Assembly: GCA_024180945.1 (NCBI GenBank)
Contig: JAKSGN010000002.1
Coordinates: 1,984,001 to 2,048,000 of the forward strand
Length of the DNA stretch: 64,000 nt
Direction of reading: 5' to 3'
DNA from: Macrophomina tecta
Taxonomy: Eukaryota > Ascomycota > Dothideomycetes > Botryosphaeriales > Botryosphaeriaceae
The translations under genes and the position numbers were made by a program. Under the pieces are notes generated by a model. It was given only the letters and a program-made list of their open reading frames with translations, was not told the origin of the DNA and made no database searches. How positions within the stretch are numbered: position 1 is the first letter of the stretch; each line of letters begins with the position of its first letter. Shown in pieces: positions 12,379 to 23,282 of this stretch.

Positions 12379-14273
12379 CTACTCGCCCTTCCAGCCCTCA
12401 GTTAGCACCACAGGGCCCTTGTACGCCTTCCGGCCCCAAACATAATAGTAAATGGTACTGAAAATAGCAACAGCCACGAACATGACCGAAGCCCAGTTGA
12501 AGTTCTCCGCATCAGTTGGAGTGGCGTTTGGCCAGAAACACCAGAAGAAGGCGTGCAGGCTGTACAGGAAGCCGAAGGCGTTGACGGGCACGCCCCATTT
12601 GCCCAAGCTCCAGCGGCAGTTGGGAAGGGTTTCCGGGTGATAGATTCGGCGCCACAGCACGCAGCCGATGGAGCAAGAGTAGGTGATCATCAGGGATACG
12701 ACGTTCAGCGAGATGATGGCGTTGAATGCCACGTCCGAGCCGATGTTGATGAGAGACAGGAGCACGGTGATCAGAGTGGTGACGGTTACGGAATTGACGG
12801 GAACCTCGAGCTTGGGATCAACTTTGGCAATCCAGGTTGAGAACGGAACGCCCTTGTCACGGGCGAAGGACCAGGTCTGGCGAGAGGTGGAAAGGTTGTA
12901 CGAGACGGTTCCAGCGAAGATGAGGACGGTGGGAATGACGTTCAGACCGACGACGCCAGCGTTGTTGACGGCTTGGCGGAATACCCAGATGTGCGGGTAC
13001 CAATCTTCGAGGGCGCTCTCGATGTCGGTGATCATGAACAGATACGTGACGAGGAAGACCAGACCCAGGGCTCCGTTGATGATGTAGGACCAGACCATGG
13101 CGCGGGGGACGGTGACACTGGCATCCTTGATCTCCTCGGACATGTGTGCGGCAGCATCAGAGCCTATAAGGGTCAGAAGTAGGTCTCTCAAGACGAAGCG
13201 GCGGGAAGCGTACAAATACAAGCGTAGATGGCGGAGATCTGGCCGACCATCAAACTCAACCCCATTGTGCTCCAGCCGCCGTCGTTGGTGAAGTGTGTGA
13301 AGACAGCTTCGGCAGTGTTGCGGGGTGACAAGACCCAAAGGACGATGATAATAGTGAGGAAGCCCAGGACGTGAACAATGAGCATGAGGTTTTGCAGAAG
13401 TGGCATAGCGTGGGCCTAGACTTGTTAGCTCCTTGGGTCCTTGAGTGTTGAGGATGGGCTTACGAACTCCGTAGACGTTGAAGACCCACACAATAATAGC
13501 CACAGCGATAACCATCAGGGTACCCTGCCAATTAGTAGGCTCATAGTCGGGGTAGGCCACGATGGCGCAGCCCTGGATCAACGTTCCGACCAGAAATGGA
13601 CCGGAAGCCGTACCGGCCTGCCACGACATGGTAGACATCCACCCTGGATATCGTTAGGGGGGTGGCCTTGAAGCATGGGCTCGGAGACAAACCGGTGAAA
13701 TAGCTGAGGAACCTCTGGCTACTGGCTGGGGCGAACTCGCTGACCCAGTGGTACTGGCCGCCGGACGTCGGGGCCATGCTAGCCATTTCAGCCAGCGAGG
13801 CCATGACGAAGCTGAATCCAAAGAAGGTCCAGATATAGGACCAGACAAGACCGGCCAGACCGCCATCAGTCAGACCCTGGGTGGTCGCTCTAGAAGAAGG
13901 TCAATTATAGAGGCAGGCAAATTAAGGTTCTGACATGACGCACGTCATCAACACCTCCCAGGTTCCCTGAAGGATCACGGTGAAGGCGATAGCGGACAAG
14001 GGACGGTAGTTTCTCTGTGCTGTTTCTTAGCGAGGAGGCAGCAGTTGCGGGCAGCGGGGGGCGGCATACTCGCAGCTCCTGGACCTTTCCCATCCTCGTC
14101 ATGTCAGCGCGATCATGGCGCGTGACACCCTTGTGCTCGTTGTAGGAGTCGGCGCTTTCGTCGTCAATGCCGTACAGTGCGTAGTGGTTCGGAGAGTGGC
14201 CGGCCGACAGCTCGCGAGCAGAGGCATCATGGAATTCTTTGGCCCCGGAGGACTCTGCGGAGGAACGAGCCAT
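12379..14273 (-). CDS. APC-superfamily permease (choline/GABA/amino acid type)
   Basis: Six exons on the minus strand (14273-14070, 14014-13944, 13889-13693, 13643-13468, 13415-13214, 13163-12379) join with consistent phases to 544 residues, the usual size of fungal GABA/choline permeases (Uga4/Hnm1 type). After an acidic cytoplasmic N-terminus come about 12 hydrophobic segments. Family marks are the TTQGLTDGGLAGLVWSY helix, the MASMAPTSGGQYHWVSEFAP consensus of the APC fold, WVLSPRNTAE and SDAAAHMSEEIKDA. The start at 14273 (MARSSAESSG) is chosen because the open frame farther upstream is GC-rich leader sequence without domain content. At the exon 5/6 join the usual GSDAAAHM reads CSDAAAHM. 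The fourth intron uses a weak gttcgt donor. The substrate is not decided by sequence. Confidence 0.9.
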
Positions 14274-15681
14274 GGGCCAGGGACAGAAAGGTCGGCAGCA
14301 AGCAGAAACGAAGGACGGGAGTAGCGCACTCGCAGCAGGGCGTATGCAGGCGATAAAAGACAGGAACTTGGGCGCAGGATGGAGCAGCCCGGCGCGACCA
14401 GGGCCTATGTAGCGGGCGAGAACGAGGGCTCGGGGCGGTGGCCCAGTGGGCAGATTCGGCAGCGGGCTGCAGGGGAGGCTGAATCGTGGCGGGCATGGTG
14501 GTTGATTGCCCAGAGCCGCCGCTTGGAGGGCGAGGGCCAGATCTGAGAGGGACCCCACCGCTCCCGCGCGCGCCACAGCCGGCAGATGCGCCGTGAGAGG
14601 GCAATCCATCGGCTGATCGCGCTGTTTGCCGTCAGGCCTTTCGCAATTACCTAACAGACCCTGCGGCACAGCAACCTCCCTCCTCCCCGCGCATCGCCTC
14701 TCGTATTCGTCGCCGCTCTGGTACCGCCTCCGCGCGCCGGGCCTCGCGTACCACAGATCCTGGAGGCCGGCCATTGTTTGATGAGGAGACTAGCCCGTTA
14801 TTAAGGCTCCTGCCGGCCGACGCTGCGCTAGCGCACGCCCTGCTCGAGCCACGGCCGTTCAGCCGCTCCTCGTCTGCTGCACCTGTATAGCCGACCCGCC
14901 GGCGTAGACTTGGCGACCGCTGTGCTGGAGCCGTCGCCGCCGTCGGCTGGCGCTGGTCCCGCGGGCAGGAAGGCGCGCTTCAGCCTGCAGTCCCAGCAGG
15001 CCCTGGCAGCGCTGCCGCTCCTCTTTGCTCACCACCATCCAACTGCCCGACGGGCGGAGATTTGCCGTGCCGAGCTCCTGCCCGCAAATGACCAGGTCTG
15101 CCCACCTCCACCGCCCGCGCCTGCGCCTGAATCAGGCCCAGCAGCAAGGCCCGGTACTCGCCGCCCCAATTGCCTGTCAAAAAGGCCTCCCGCTGATTCC
15201 TCCGCAGCGAATCCGTGGCCGCGGTCGGCCTTCCCCTTTGCCGCCCTCGCCCTCTCCGTTGGGTTTCCTCGCGCCTTGTCGAAGTTGCCTGTGTCATGAA
15301 GTGGAGATGCCACGCACAGTTCTCGAGGCTTGATTGCGCCTGTACGAGTCTCTGGGGGCATGCTGTCCCTGACAAGGTGGCGTGGCATCTCGCTTCGTCT
15401 GCTGCATGCGCTTCCCATCGTCCCATCTGTAACAGCCTTTTCTGCCGCGCGTGCTGCACTGCTCCCTGTGCCGCCCTTTCGCTGCCCTCCCGCAACGTGC
15501 CTCCAATTTTTCCGCCCGACCAGTCCAACTGCCCAGGTAGCCGTCCTTCCCTTTCCTTAAGGCTGGAGAATCGCTGAAGATCCGCCGATCCTCCAATGCT
15601 CCTCTTAAGATCTTGCTCTTTCCAGCCCATTGGTGCAGAAGCCCTTTCCGCTCATCCTTCCGCCTCTCCGCCCCCGAAGCC
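14274..15681. promoter_or_regulatory. Divergent promoter region, permease (-) and rhodopsin-domain gene (+)
   Basis: 1.4 kb between two divergent start codons, GC-rich, with C/T-rich leader sequence before 15682. Long frames on both strands lack domains. No distinct operator or TATA element is claimed. Confidence 0.45.
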
Positions 15682-17396
15682 ATGCCAGGCAATGTGATCC
15701 CCCCGCCCTATCGCATCACTCGCGATGACAAGCGTGGGTTGGTCGTGGTCATCACCACCGTCACCATCTCCTTTGTGCTCGCCTGTCTCCTGGTCCGGAT
15801 TTATGTGCGCACGAGAGTCAAGGAATGGAAGCGTGACGACACCCTTTTGGCAATAGCTACGGTCGGCTCTCTGAATGCATCCGACCCTTTCAGGCACTGA
15901 CATTCTCGCCAGCTCTTCTGCTGCTTCCAATCCGCAACCGTGTACGTCCAGGTGCAAGAAGGCTTGGGCCTGAGGCAGGTCGATACAGCCAAGCTTGATC
16001 GTCTTGGAAAGGTGAGCTTGGTCTTTCGCTTTCGGCGCAATCCGCCTCCATGATCCTCAACTTCGAACGAAGCGCTCGAGAATTCGGCCGTTCATCATGT
16101 CCAGGCCCTTCGTGCGCCAGACGATCATCTGCATGTTGCTGACTCGCGCCTGCAGGCCAACTTCGCCCAGCAGATCCTGTACATCTTCACCCTGTTCCTT
16201 TCCAAGTGTGTTGTTCTGCTGCTATACTTGCGCTTGACCGCCGGTCGAAGGCATGCCATGCTGGCCTACACCACCATAGGCATCTGCGGTGTCTGGACTA
16301 TCCTCTCCGTTATCATGGTCTCCCTCAACTGCAATCCGAGGGCCTGGTTCACCGAAGGCGTTGAAGGCTGCGGAGACATCGTGAGTCGATTCGCATGGCC
16401 ACAACGGGCAGACCAGACACTGACTCCTCAAAAAGACATGGCGCTGGGTCGTCATCGGCGGCCTCGACATCCTGACCGAACTCCTCATCTTCTTCAACGC
16501 CATCTACCTCGTTGCCGGCCTCCACATGGCCACCCGCCTCAAAGTGATCGTCGTCATGGCCTTCAGCATCCGCCTCCCGTAAGCCCTCACTTTCCCCGCC
16601 GGAGGAAAAAAAAGAAAAAGGTTAAAAAGGCCCACACATATTCGACTAACACTCCCACTCCCTCCCACACAGCGTCATCGTCGCCTCAGCCCTGCGCATG
16701 AAATTCATCCGCGCCCTCCCCGCCTCCGACAGCTCCGCCTTCGAAGGCGCCTACTCGGTTGTGGCGGGGCAGTTCCAGCTCGACTTCGCCATCATGGCCA
16801 GCACCATCTCGTGCATCGGGCCTTTCCTGCGGCCTTTTGAGAAGGAGGGCGGCGGCGGCGGCAGCAGCTACCGCCAGCGCTACTACGCCGAGCGGGGGGA
16901 CGGGCATTCCGCGTCTGGCGGCACCGGCGGACGCTCGAACGCGCGCTCCTACCACGCCGGCCGCTCTTTCAACGACAGCATCTCCTTCGGCACCGCCATC
17001 CGCATGGGCCCCATCGGCCACAACGGCGGCACCGTCAGCTCGACCGCGTCCGGCCAGAAGCAGCAGCACCGGCACAAGCTCAGCCTGGGGCACAGGGGAA
17101 GCGCCTTTTTCTCCCAGGGCCCGCGCGGCGGCAGTTCGACGGAGGCGTTGGATCTGCGCCCGGATTACTGCGAGCACGAGGCCGGCGCGGCGAGGGCGAG
17201 CACGGCGGGCGGGGCGACGGACCTGGACCAGTTGAGCCTGGATAGCAACGATAGCAGGAAGATGATCATCGCCAAGAAGACGGTGGTCAGGATAGAGCGA
17301 GAAGGCGGCGATGAAGCCGAGAGCGTGGTTGGGGATCGGAGGAGTAACGGGAGCGGGAGTTTGGGGGGCGTCGGAAGGGCGTATAGTCGGAGTTGA
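15682..17396 (+). CDS. Fungal rhodopsin-domain integral membrane protein
   Basis: Five exons (15682-15861, 15913-16011, 16156-16380, 16436-16578, 16673-17396) give 456 residues. The pattern is that of the large fungal family often annotated as rhodopsin-domain or PTH11-like. It begins with a first helix after PPPYRITRDDKRG (VVVITTVTISFVLACLLVRIY) and an R-V-KEWKRDD loop. The VQEGLG segment, QQILYIFTLFLSKCVVLLLYLRL, a CNP..W loop with EGCGD, TWRWVVIGGLDILTELLIF and a final RLKVIVVMAFSIRLPVIVASALR helix follow. About seven membrane segments precede a Gly/Ser-rich cytoplasmic tail of roughly 180 residues. No retinal-binding lysine is expected in this family. The function, possibly surface sensing, is inferred from the family only. 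Confidence 0.87.
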
Positions 17397-17799
17397 GGCG
17401 AGCAAAATAGAAAGAGCGGGGTTCCTTTTGTTTGTCGAAAAGTTGTATATTATGTAACGACCGTAATGCCTATAGTGTCGACTTAGTTAAATGGGTTTAT
17501 TTGCTCACAGCTCGGAAATGGAATACTAGACACTTCGATGAGTCTGCTCCCATGCCGTCGGTAGCCGGTCATTCAAAGTATGGCGTAAAGTTCAAGTCCG
17601 GATAGAGAACTGCAGCAGCCGTCTGGATGCAATCATCAAAGGAAGCAAATGATGTCAAAGCTGGGACGAATACTTCAATGCCACATATTCTTGACTTACT
17701 GTTGGAATAATTGTGCCGGGTGATTGATGCTTCCTTTCTATTTTCCAGGCATGACCGCGTCGTAGAAGAAATTCCATGCTCCCAATAGGCTGTCCCGCC
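17397..17799. other. Convergent 3' intergenic region
   Basis: Lies between the stops of the rhodopsin-domain gene and the flavin reductase-like gene. AT-richer than its flanks; 3' UTRs only, nothing else seen. Confidence 0.5.
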
Positions 17800-18679
17800 T
17801 CATTGCTTAGCCTCTTCTGCCTGCTTTTCTCTTTGGCCGATCTCCTTGTGCTTCCGCGTGCTCCCCTCCAGGCCGCTCAAGATATCCTCGCCCCATTGAC
17901 CACTGCTCGGGATAATCATGTCAAACGTCTCCCTCACCACCGCGTACTGATAGTACCCACAACGCGCGATGGGCTGGGTCTTTTTAATATCCAGGATTCC
18001 ATCCGTCAGCACCTCGTCTGCAATATGCACAGCGACAACCCTCCCAATGACCACATCCACCGTCCCCATGGGTGGATTGCCGGGCAAGCGCAGCGTGGTG
18101 TGGTACACGCACTCGAACTTGACCGGGCTCGCCTTGACCATGGGCACCGCGGGTTCCTTGAGCGCAGTGGTGAACTCCTTCTCAAGGCCGGCGCGCTCGA
18201 ACTCGTCCATCTCCGGGGGCACCTGCTCGGCGGTGGCATTGACGGCCTCGCGCAGATCCCAGGTGGCCAGGCTCCAGGCGAAAACACCGGTGGCCTCCGC
18301 GTTGGCGACCGTGTCCTTTCGCCGGCCCGACGGCGTCTGGTTGGCGCTGAACATCACGTACGGCGGGTCGAAGGTCAGGTTGTTGAACTGTGAGTACGGC
18401 GCGAGGTTGTGGATCCCCGTGGGCGAGACTGCTGATCCAGCCTATGGGGCGGGGCACCACGCAAGCCTGCGGCGGGGAGGGGCGGGAAGGATCAGTTTCT
18501 TTTCCTCATCGGAGAGAGAGAAAAAAAAAAAAAAAAAAAAAAGAAACAACAGCGATGGTTACGGTGTGCGCGTGGAGCATTCGCTATGCGCGTGCAGATG
18601 TCGGGAGTGGTGTGAACAAGCGCACCTTGAATGGGTCATGGGGTAGGCCATGGTCGGTCTTGCCAGGTTCGTAGAACAT
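17800..18679 (-). CDS. Flavin reductase-like (FMN-binding split barrel) protein, interrupted by a frameshift
   Basis: Exon 1 (18679-18626) encodes MFYEPGKTDHGLPHDPFK. After the intron 18625-18467, exon 2 opens with ACVVPRPIGWISS, the conserved phosphate-binding start of the flavin reductase-like domain. At about 18427-18431 the frame must move by one base (one extra or two missing) to reach VSPTGIHNLAPYSQF and the rest of the domain (PPYVMFSANQ, FERAGLEKE, CVYHTTLRLPGNPPMGTVDVVIGRV, RCGYYQYAVV) ending at 17800. The length of exon 2 (667 nt) confirms the phase error. No intron can absorb it: the downstream frame meets a TAG just upstream of the shift. If real, the protein stops early. If a sequence error, the product is about 240 residues that bind FMN and act as an oxidoreductase. 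Confidence 0.8.
18521..18542 (+). repeat. Poly-A run inside the intron of the flavin reductase-like gene
   Basis: About 22 A on the plus strand, read as a T tract in the minus-strand intron 18467-18625. Confidence 0.85.
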
Positions 18680-19159
18680 CGTCTGAGTGCTGCTGGGCCC
18701 GGACGTTGCGTCTCCGGGTATATCCGGAGGGAGGGCGGACTTGCAGAGTAGTGTCCCGAGATGTCTAGGTGCGGAACGATGCTGCGGGCGGGCGTCCTGC
18801 GGTATTTGAAGGCAGGCAGGCGGAACGGCGCCGAAGCATGGTGGAGATGTTTATCATCGTGCCATCGACTGCCGACAGCAGACCCCGGCCGCAGGGCCAG
18901 CCGATACCGAAGCCGAGCGGGCGAGAGTGGGGATGTGACGAGCGTGCTCCTTGCGCTAGGCAGAGAGGGCAGATTCGGCCCGCCCGCCGATCGGGTTCGC
19001 CTCCAGGGCTGGACCTTAAACTACATCATAGGGTCCTGCTCTCCCCACTCTACATGGCCGCTGCTCCTCACCACTGTTCATACTTCTCCGTCCTTTTACC
19101 TTCCTAATTAATATCGCTCGCTTCGTGCGTTTGCCCTGCGGTTTTCCTCCCAATTGATA
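18680..19159. promoter_or_regulatory. Divergent promoter region, flavin reductase-like (-) and SDR (+)
   Basis: 480 bp between two divergent starts. A C/T-rich stretch from 19040 to 19150 directly precedes the SDR start codon. No specific sites identified. Confidence 0.45.
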
Positions 19160-20221
19160 ATGGCCGCTGCGCCATCTGCTCCAACGCCCAAAGCTACCTC
19201 CTACTCTCTGCCACTATCGCCGCCGCGGAAAGTCCACATCCTCATAACCGGCGCATCCTCCGGGCTCGGCCGCGGCTTTTTCGAGCACTACTCCTCCTTC
19301 CCGCCCACCACCCACTACGTCCGCGGCATCGACGCCCGCCCATACCCGACCCACCCCGGCACGTCCTCCTGCACCGTCGGCGCCAGCGGACACTTCTACC
19401 AGCTGGACCTCAGCGCCGAGGCCCTCGTCCAGAAATACGTCCGCAACGCCACCCTCGCCCCGTCCTCGAAATCCCATGCCTCACGCGCCGCCTCGCCCAT
19501 CATCTCCTACCGGCCGCCGCAGCGAAGCCTGACCAGCGAGCGCCTCCCGCCGACCTCCTCTTCCACGCCCTCGCACGTCACCTCGCCCGCCCCGAACAGC
19601 GGCACCGCCACTCCCCGCAGCGCCGCCACCGCCGATGATTCCTCCCCTCCCCACTACACCGGCCCCTTCGACCTCGTGATCCACAGCGCCGGCATCCGCG
19701 GCCTCGTCCCCGCGCACGAGTCGCAGCACCCCGCAGACATTGCGGGCGCCGAGAGCATTGCGGTCATGGACGGCGCGACGATGCGGCGCGCGTTCGAGAT
19801 CAACTGCGTGGCGACCTTCGCCCTGATCAAGGCGCTGCTGCCCTCGCTGCGGGCTTCCGCCGCCCTGCGCCGGGACGACTCTCACCACCCGCCGCCCAAG
19901 GTCGTCGTCATGGCGTCGCGTATGGGCAGCCAGGCCAGCAACAGCGGCGGCGGCGCCTACGCGTACCGCGCCAGCAAGGCCGCGCTGAACGCCGTCGTGC
20001 GCAGCTTCAGCATCGACGTGCCTGAGGTGGCGTTCGCGCTCGTGCACCCGGGCAGGGTGGAGACGGGCCTGGTGCGGACGAGGGAGGAGGGCGCCGTCGA
20101 GGTCGGTGAGAGCGTGGGCGACATTTTGGAACTGATCCGGAGGTTTGGCGAGGAAGAAGGGGAGGGCGGGTTGAGGAGCGGGTGTTTTGTGGATCGTTGG
20201 GGCAATGAGATACCCTGGTGA
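19160..20221 (+). CDS. Short-chain dehydrogenase/reductase
   Basis: Single-exon gene of 353 residues; the start ATG at 19160 (MAAAPSAPTPK) is the first in frame. The Rossmann dinucleotide motif is TGASSGLGRGF near residue 30. D-L-S marks the adenine-binding acid and IHSAGIRG replaces the usual NNAG. FEINCVATF holds the structural Asn, VMASRMGS the catalytic Ser region and YAYRASKAA the YxxxK pair. A Ser/Pro/Arg-rich insert of about 60 residues (DNA about 19470-19650) between the second and third strands makes it longer than the 250-residue classical form. The VHPGRVET motif follows the active site as in carbonyl-reducing members. The substrate is unknown. Confidence 0.9.
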   Translation: MAAAPSAPTPKATSYSLPLSPPRKVHILITGASSGLGRGFFEHYSSFPPTTHYVRGIDARPYPTHPGTSSCTVGASGHFYQLDLSAEALVQKYVRNATLAPSSKSHASRAASPIISYRPPQRSLTSERLPPTSSSTPSHVTSPAPNSGTATPRSAATADDSSPPHYTGPFDLVIHSAGIRGLVPAHESQHPADIAGAESIAVMDGATMRRAFEINCVATFALIKALLPSLRASAALRRDDSHHPPPKVVVMASRMGSQASNSGGGAYAYRASKAALNAVVRSFSIDVPEVAFALVHPGRVETGLVRTREEGAVEVGESVGDILELIRRFGEEEGEGGLRSGCFVDRWGNEIPW

Positions 20222-21332
20222 GTTCTATATATGTATGTGTGTGTGTATGTGTGTGTGTATGTGTGTGTGTGTATGTGTGTGTGTGTATGTGTGTGTGTGT
20301 GTATGTGTGTGTGTGTATGTGTGTGTGTGTGTATGTGTGTGTGTGTATGTGTGTGTATGTGCGTGTATGGTGTTTGTCTGTCATCTAGCGCATGCGTACA
20401 TACGGCTATAGGCTCTGTGTTGAGATAGAATCTGCGAGTGCTATGTTTTAACAGGACTGCGATTTGACAGCCACTGTCGCGCGCAGAAAGTGGGACTGGC
20501 CATATTGCCAGCATGTCTCTGGCAACCTGTCTACTTCCAGTTCACATGTACTTACGCTTGTCGGTGCAACAATCGTCGATATATATATCTCGTGTACGCA
20601 CTTTCCTGGCTACCCGCAGCTTGATCGAAAGCGTACGATCAACAGGCAGCACAGTGATTGATATACAGAGACAGTACCTTTCTTATCGCGAGCACCAAGT
20701 AATGGGCCCAAGACTCCGTATAGGCGGGCGTGTAGTTGAACCTGCAATCAGGACTCTTATAGCGCTCAAATAAAAACATGATCACAATTTGATTAGAAAA
20801 GAACCAGTAGCATATCAAGTTTGGCAGCTTGAGATGCCCTGGACCGTTAACGAAATAGAAATCCAAAAAGAGCAATAACAAATTCGACAGTTTAAAGGCT
20901 TCGCACCACTCTGCTGCTGCCGTGGCCCTCCTCTCAACATGTTTAGCAGTCCGATCTGGTCGGATGTCGCCCAACGGCTTTTTCGTGTGGATTTTCTGAC
21001 TATGTGTATATGTGTACGGTGGGGACAGGAACTGCGGACTGAATGTCCTCTGCCTTTTTGCGGTGGACCAACGAAGCGGCCTACTGTAAATCATGCAGAG
21101 GCCCTTGAGAGAGCATGCATACGCTTTGTCGCAACAGTGAACTCGAGCTGACTGCACACGCTCCGCCAATGACTGAGCGGACTGCGTGGGATCTGACGAG
21201 CAGTCGCATTTAAGTAGGGCAGTCGAACTAAACGCACACAATTGACTCCCGGTTGTGGATCATTTCTCCAGTAAAGCCAGTAAGGGAATGCGTAATGAGC
21301 ACCGCTCCTTGGGGGCGCTCGATCTTGCTGTC
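20222..21332. other. Convergent intergenic region with a GT microsatellite
   Basis: Begins with the GT/GTAT tract directly after the SDR stop, then about 0.9 kb of mixed sequence. A 200-codon open frame at 20639-21241 (-) has no domain and is not called. Confidence 0.5.
20228..20366 (+). repeat. (TG)n/(TGTA) microsatellite
   Basis: About 140 bp of alternating purine-pyrimidine sequence, mostly TG with regularly spaced TATG interruptions. It starts seven bases after the SDR stop codon, so it lies in that gene's 3' UTR or terminator region. Confidence 0.95.
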
Positions 21333-22914
21333 CTACGCTGGTTCCCAGAGCTTGCGTCTTCCACCGCGGAGCGAACGGGTGACTGGCGGCGGGCGGGCGT
21401 AGGAATCGGGGTCGATGGGGCCGGTCGGCTCAGCACTCCTAGGCGCAGTAGCGGGTGCCCTAGGAGTGCTCGGTGCAGGTGTGGTGAAATTGCCACGGCC
21501 GCGATGAGCACCTCTACCTCCACGTCCGCCTCCACGGGGAGTGGGAGCATGTTGAGACCGACCAAACTCGTTCGGATCAAAGACGGGCTGCTGTCCGGCC
21601 TTTGACTTGGACGCAGGCGTACGTTTGAAGACGACCTCATCTTCATCCTCTGACTTCAACTCATTCGGTGGGGCAATGGCCTCCTGTTCTTCCTTCTTGA
21701 TCCAAGCCTGCCTGTTCTTGAAGTCACGCTCTTCTCGGCCTATGATATCACGCATCTGCTCTAGGCGCTTCGCACGGACGCTGAAGCGCTGCGCAATGGC
21801 CTGCTTCCTCGGGTCGTTGGTAAGCAAAATGAATGACTCTGGCGGAATATCCGGGTTCTGTTCGTGATGGATACGCCAAATGACATGGTTGAAGAAAGGC
21901 TGCAGCAGTGCTGGAACCACAGACTTGCGCTTCTGCTCGGGCTTGCCGTCCTTGTTGGCACGAGAACTGTTGCGCGATCTAGCTTTTCCATTCTTGTTCA
22001 CGGCAGTCTCGGCCTTGTACGGCGTGGCATTGAGCAGGCCTGGGCTAGTAGCGGAGTATGTGGATCGCGGAGACTCGGAGTTGCCCTCATGGGAGCTTTC
22101 AGATGCCTTGTCGCCCTGGCTGCCAAGAGAACCCAAGGAATTGTTGAGCTCGTCGGCAAGCTCGTCGGCCTCGTCGGCGGACTCGGTCATGGAAAGGAGC
22201 GTCTCTGGCAGCAAGAAGCTCTCGACTTCTTCCCAGGTGCGGTAGATCTCGTCGCCGCCTTGCAGTTGTACAAGGCCGGCGGCTTGGACCTCGGGGATCG
22301 AAGTAACGTCGTCGAGCCACTGGAGGGCCTCCTGGGCGTCGATAGCAGGTTTACCGCCGGCGCGCTTCAGGCGGTCAACCTGCTCAAGGGCTGATCGGTG
22401 GTTAGACTATCCGATGACTAGCGCAGGAGGACTCACTGTAGAGGGGCACGAAGAGGCGCATGGCGCCGTTGTTGATCCATTTGCGGATGCCATCGCGAGT
22501 GCTCTTCTTGACGCCGGCGAGGAAGGCCGAGTCATCGACGATGCAGTTGAACACCTTGCGAGCGGGCGCATCGGATTTGTGCAGGCGGCCCTGCTGGAGC
22601 GGACCCTGGGCCTGCGCGCGGAGCGGGGCGCTGGCGCGCATGACTGGCGATGCGGGTGTCGGGCTCGAGGGGCGGAGGGCCTGCGGAGCGGGCGCAGAGC
22701 CGGTGGTCTGCGGCGAAGGACGGGGTTGGGTGATTTGAAGTGGTTGCTGGGTACTTAAGCTGGGCGACGAGGCATCGCCGTGCGGGTTCGGCACAGCAAG
22801 GGCCTAGGGCGAGGCGGCAACGGAGGGGCTCACGCGGCTGCCGGGTCTCACAGCAAGCGCATATCCGGTGGTGGTTTGGTCCAAAATCAGAGCGTGTGCG
22901 TGGGCGATGGGCAT
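21333..22914 (-). CDS. PIN-like domain protein (Nmd4-like candidate)
   Basis: Three exons (22914-22852, 22803-22437, 22390-21333) give 495 residues. The first exon of 21 codons (MPIAHAHALILDQTTTGYALA) supplies an ATG that the main frame lacks. After a Pro/Gln-rich segment comes a PIN-like fold start: FNCIVDDSAFLAGVKK with the acidic first-strand residues, then WINNGAMRLFVPLYTLEQVDRLK. Such segments bind a metal and cut or bind RNA in Nmd4/Smg5/6-type proteins. The middle and C-terminus are charged and end in RGG-like Gly/Arg repeats (GRGGRGAHRGRGN), which favour RNA binding. Whether enough acidic residues remain for nuclease activity is not clear. The link to nonsense-mediated decay is inference. 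Confidence 0.8.
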
Positions 22915-23282
22915 GTCGGAGCGGGTCGAAGGTGTGGCGGGCGATGGGCGCCGTGGAGTCGCTGGGCAGGCGATGATTTAACCCACGCAGCACCGGCCAG
23001 CCCAGCCCAGCCCAGCAACGCCCGCCGTCATCTCGAGCTCTCACTTCCTCACCGTCAGACACGTTGCTGCGAGCCACCACTCCAGCCACTGCCATTTTAT
23101 TTCTTCATGCATGATGCATATGCACTCTACTGTGTCCCTGGCTGCTCGACTGCATGCCGCGCTGCGAGCGCTCGTCCTTCGTGGCCCGCACCCGCATAGA
23201 TCTGACCAAGGGTGTTTTGAGCGCTCATCGCGGCCTCAAAACTAATGCTTGCAACTGCATAATCGCGTGATCGCGCGGCCCC
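22915..23282. promoter_or_regulatory. Region between TRAX stop and PIN-protein start
   Basis: 368 bp, head-to-tail on the minus strand. It should hold the TRAX terminator and the PIN-protein promoter. A CCCAG repeat lies at about 22999-23016. Nothing more specific seen. Confidence 0.4.

Noticed and set aside
14274..14774. Longer N-terminus for the permease
   Set aside because: Frame is open upstream of 14273 but its content is low-complexity leader; the hydrophilic N-terminus starting MARSS fits the family better.
20639..21241. 200-codon minus-strand frame in the convergent gap
   Set aside because: No recognisable domain, AT-rich end, no promoter-like leader.
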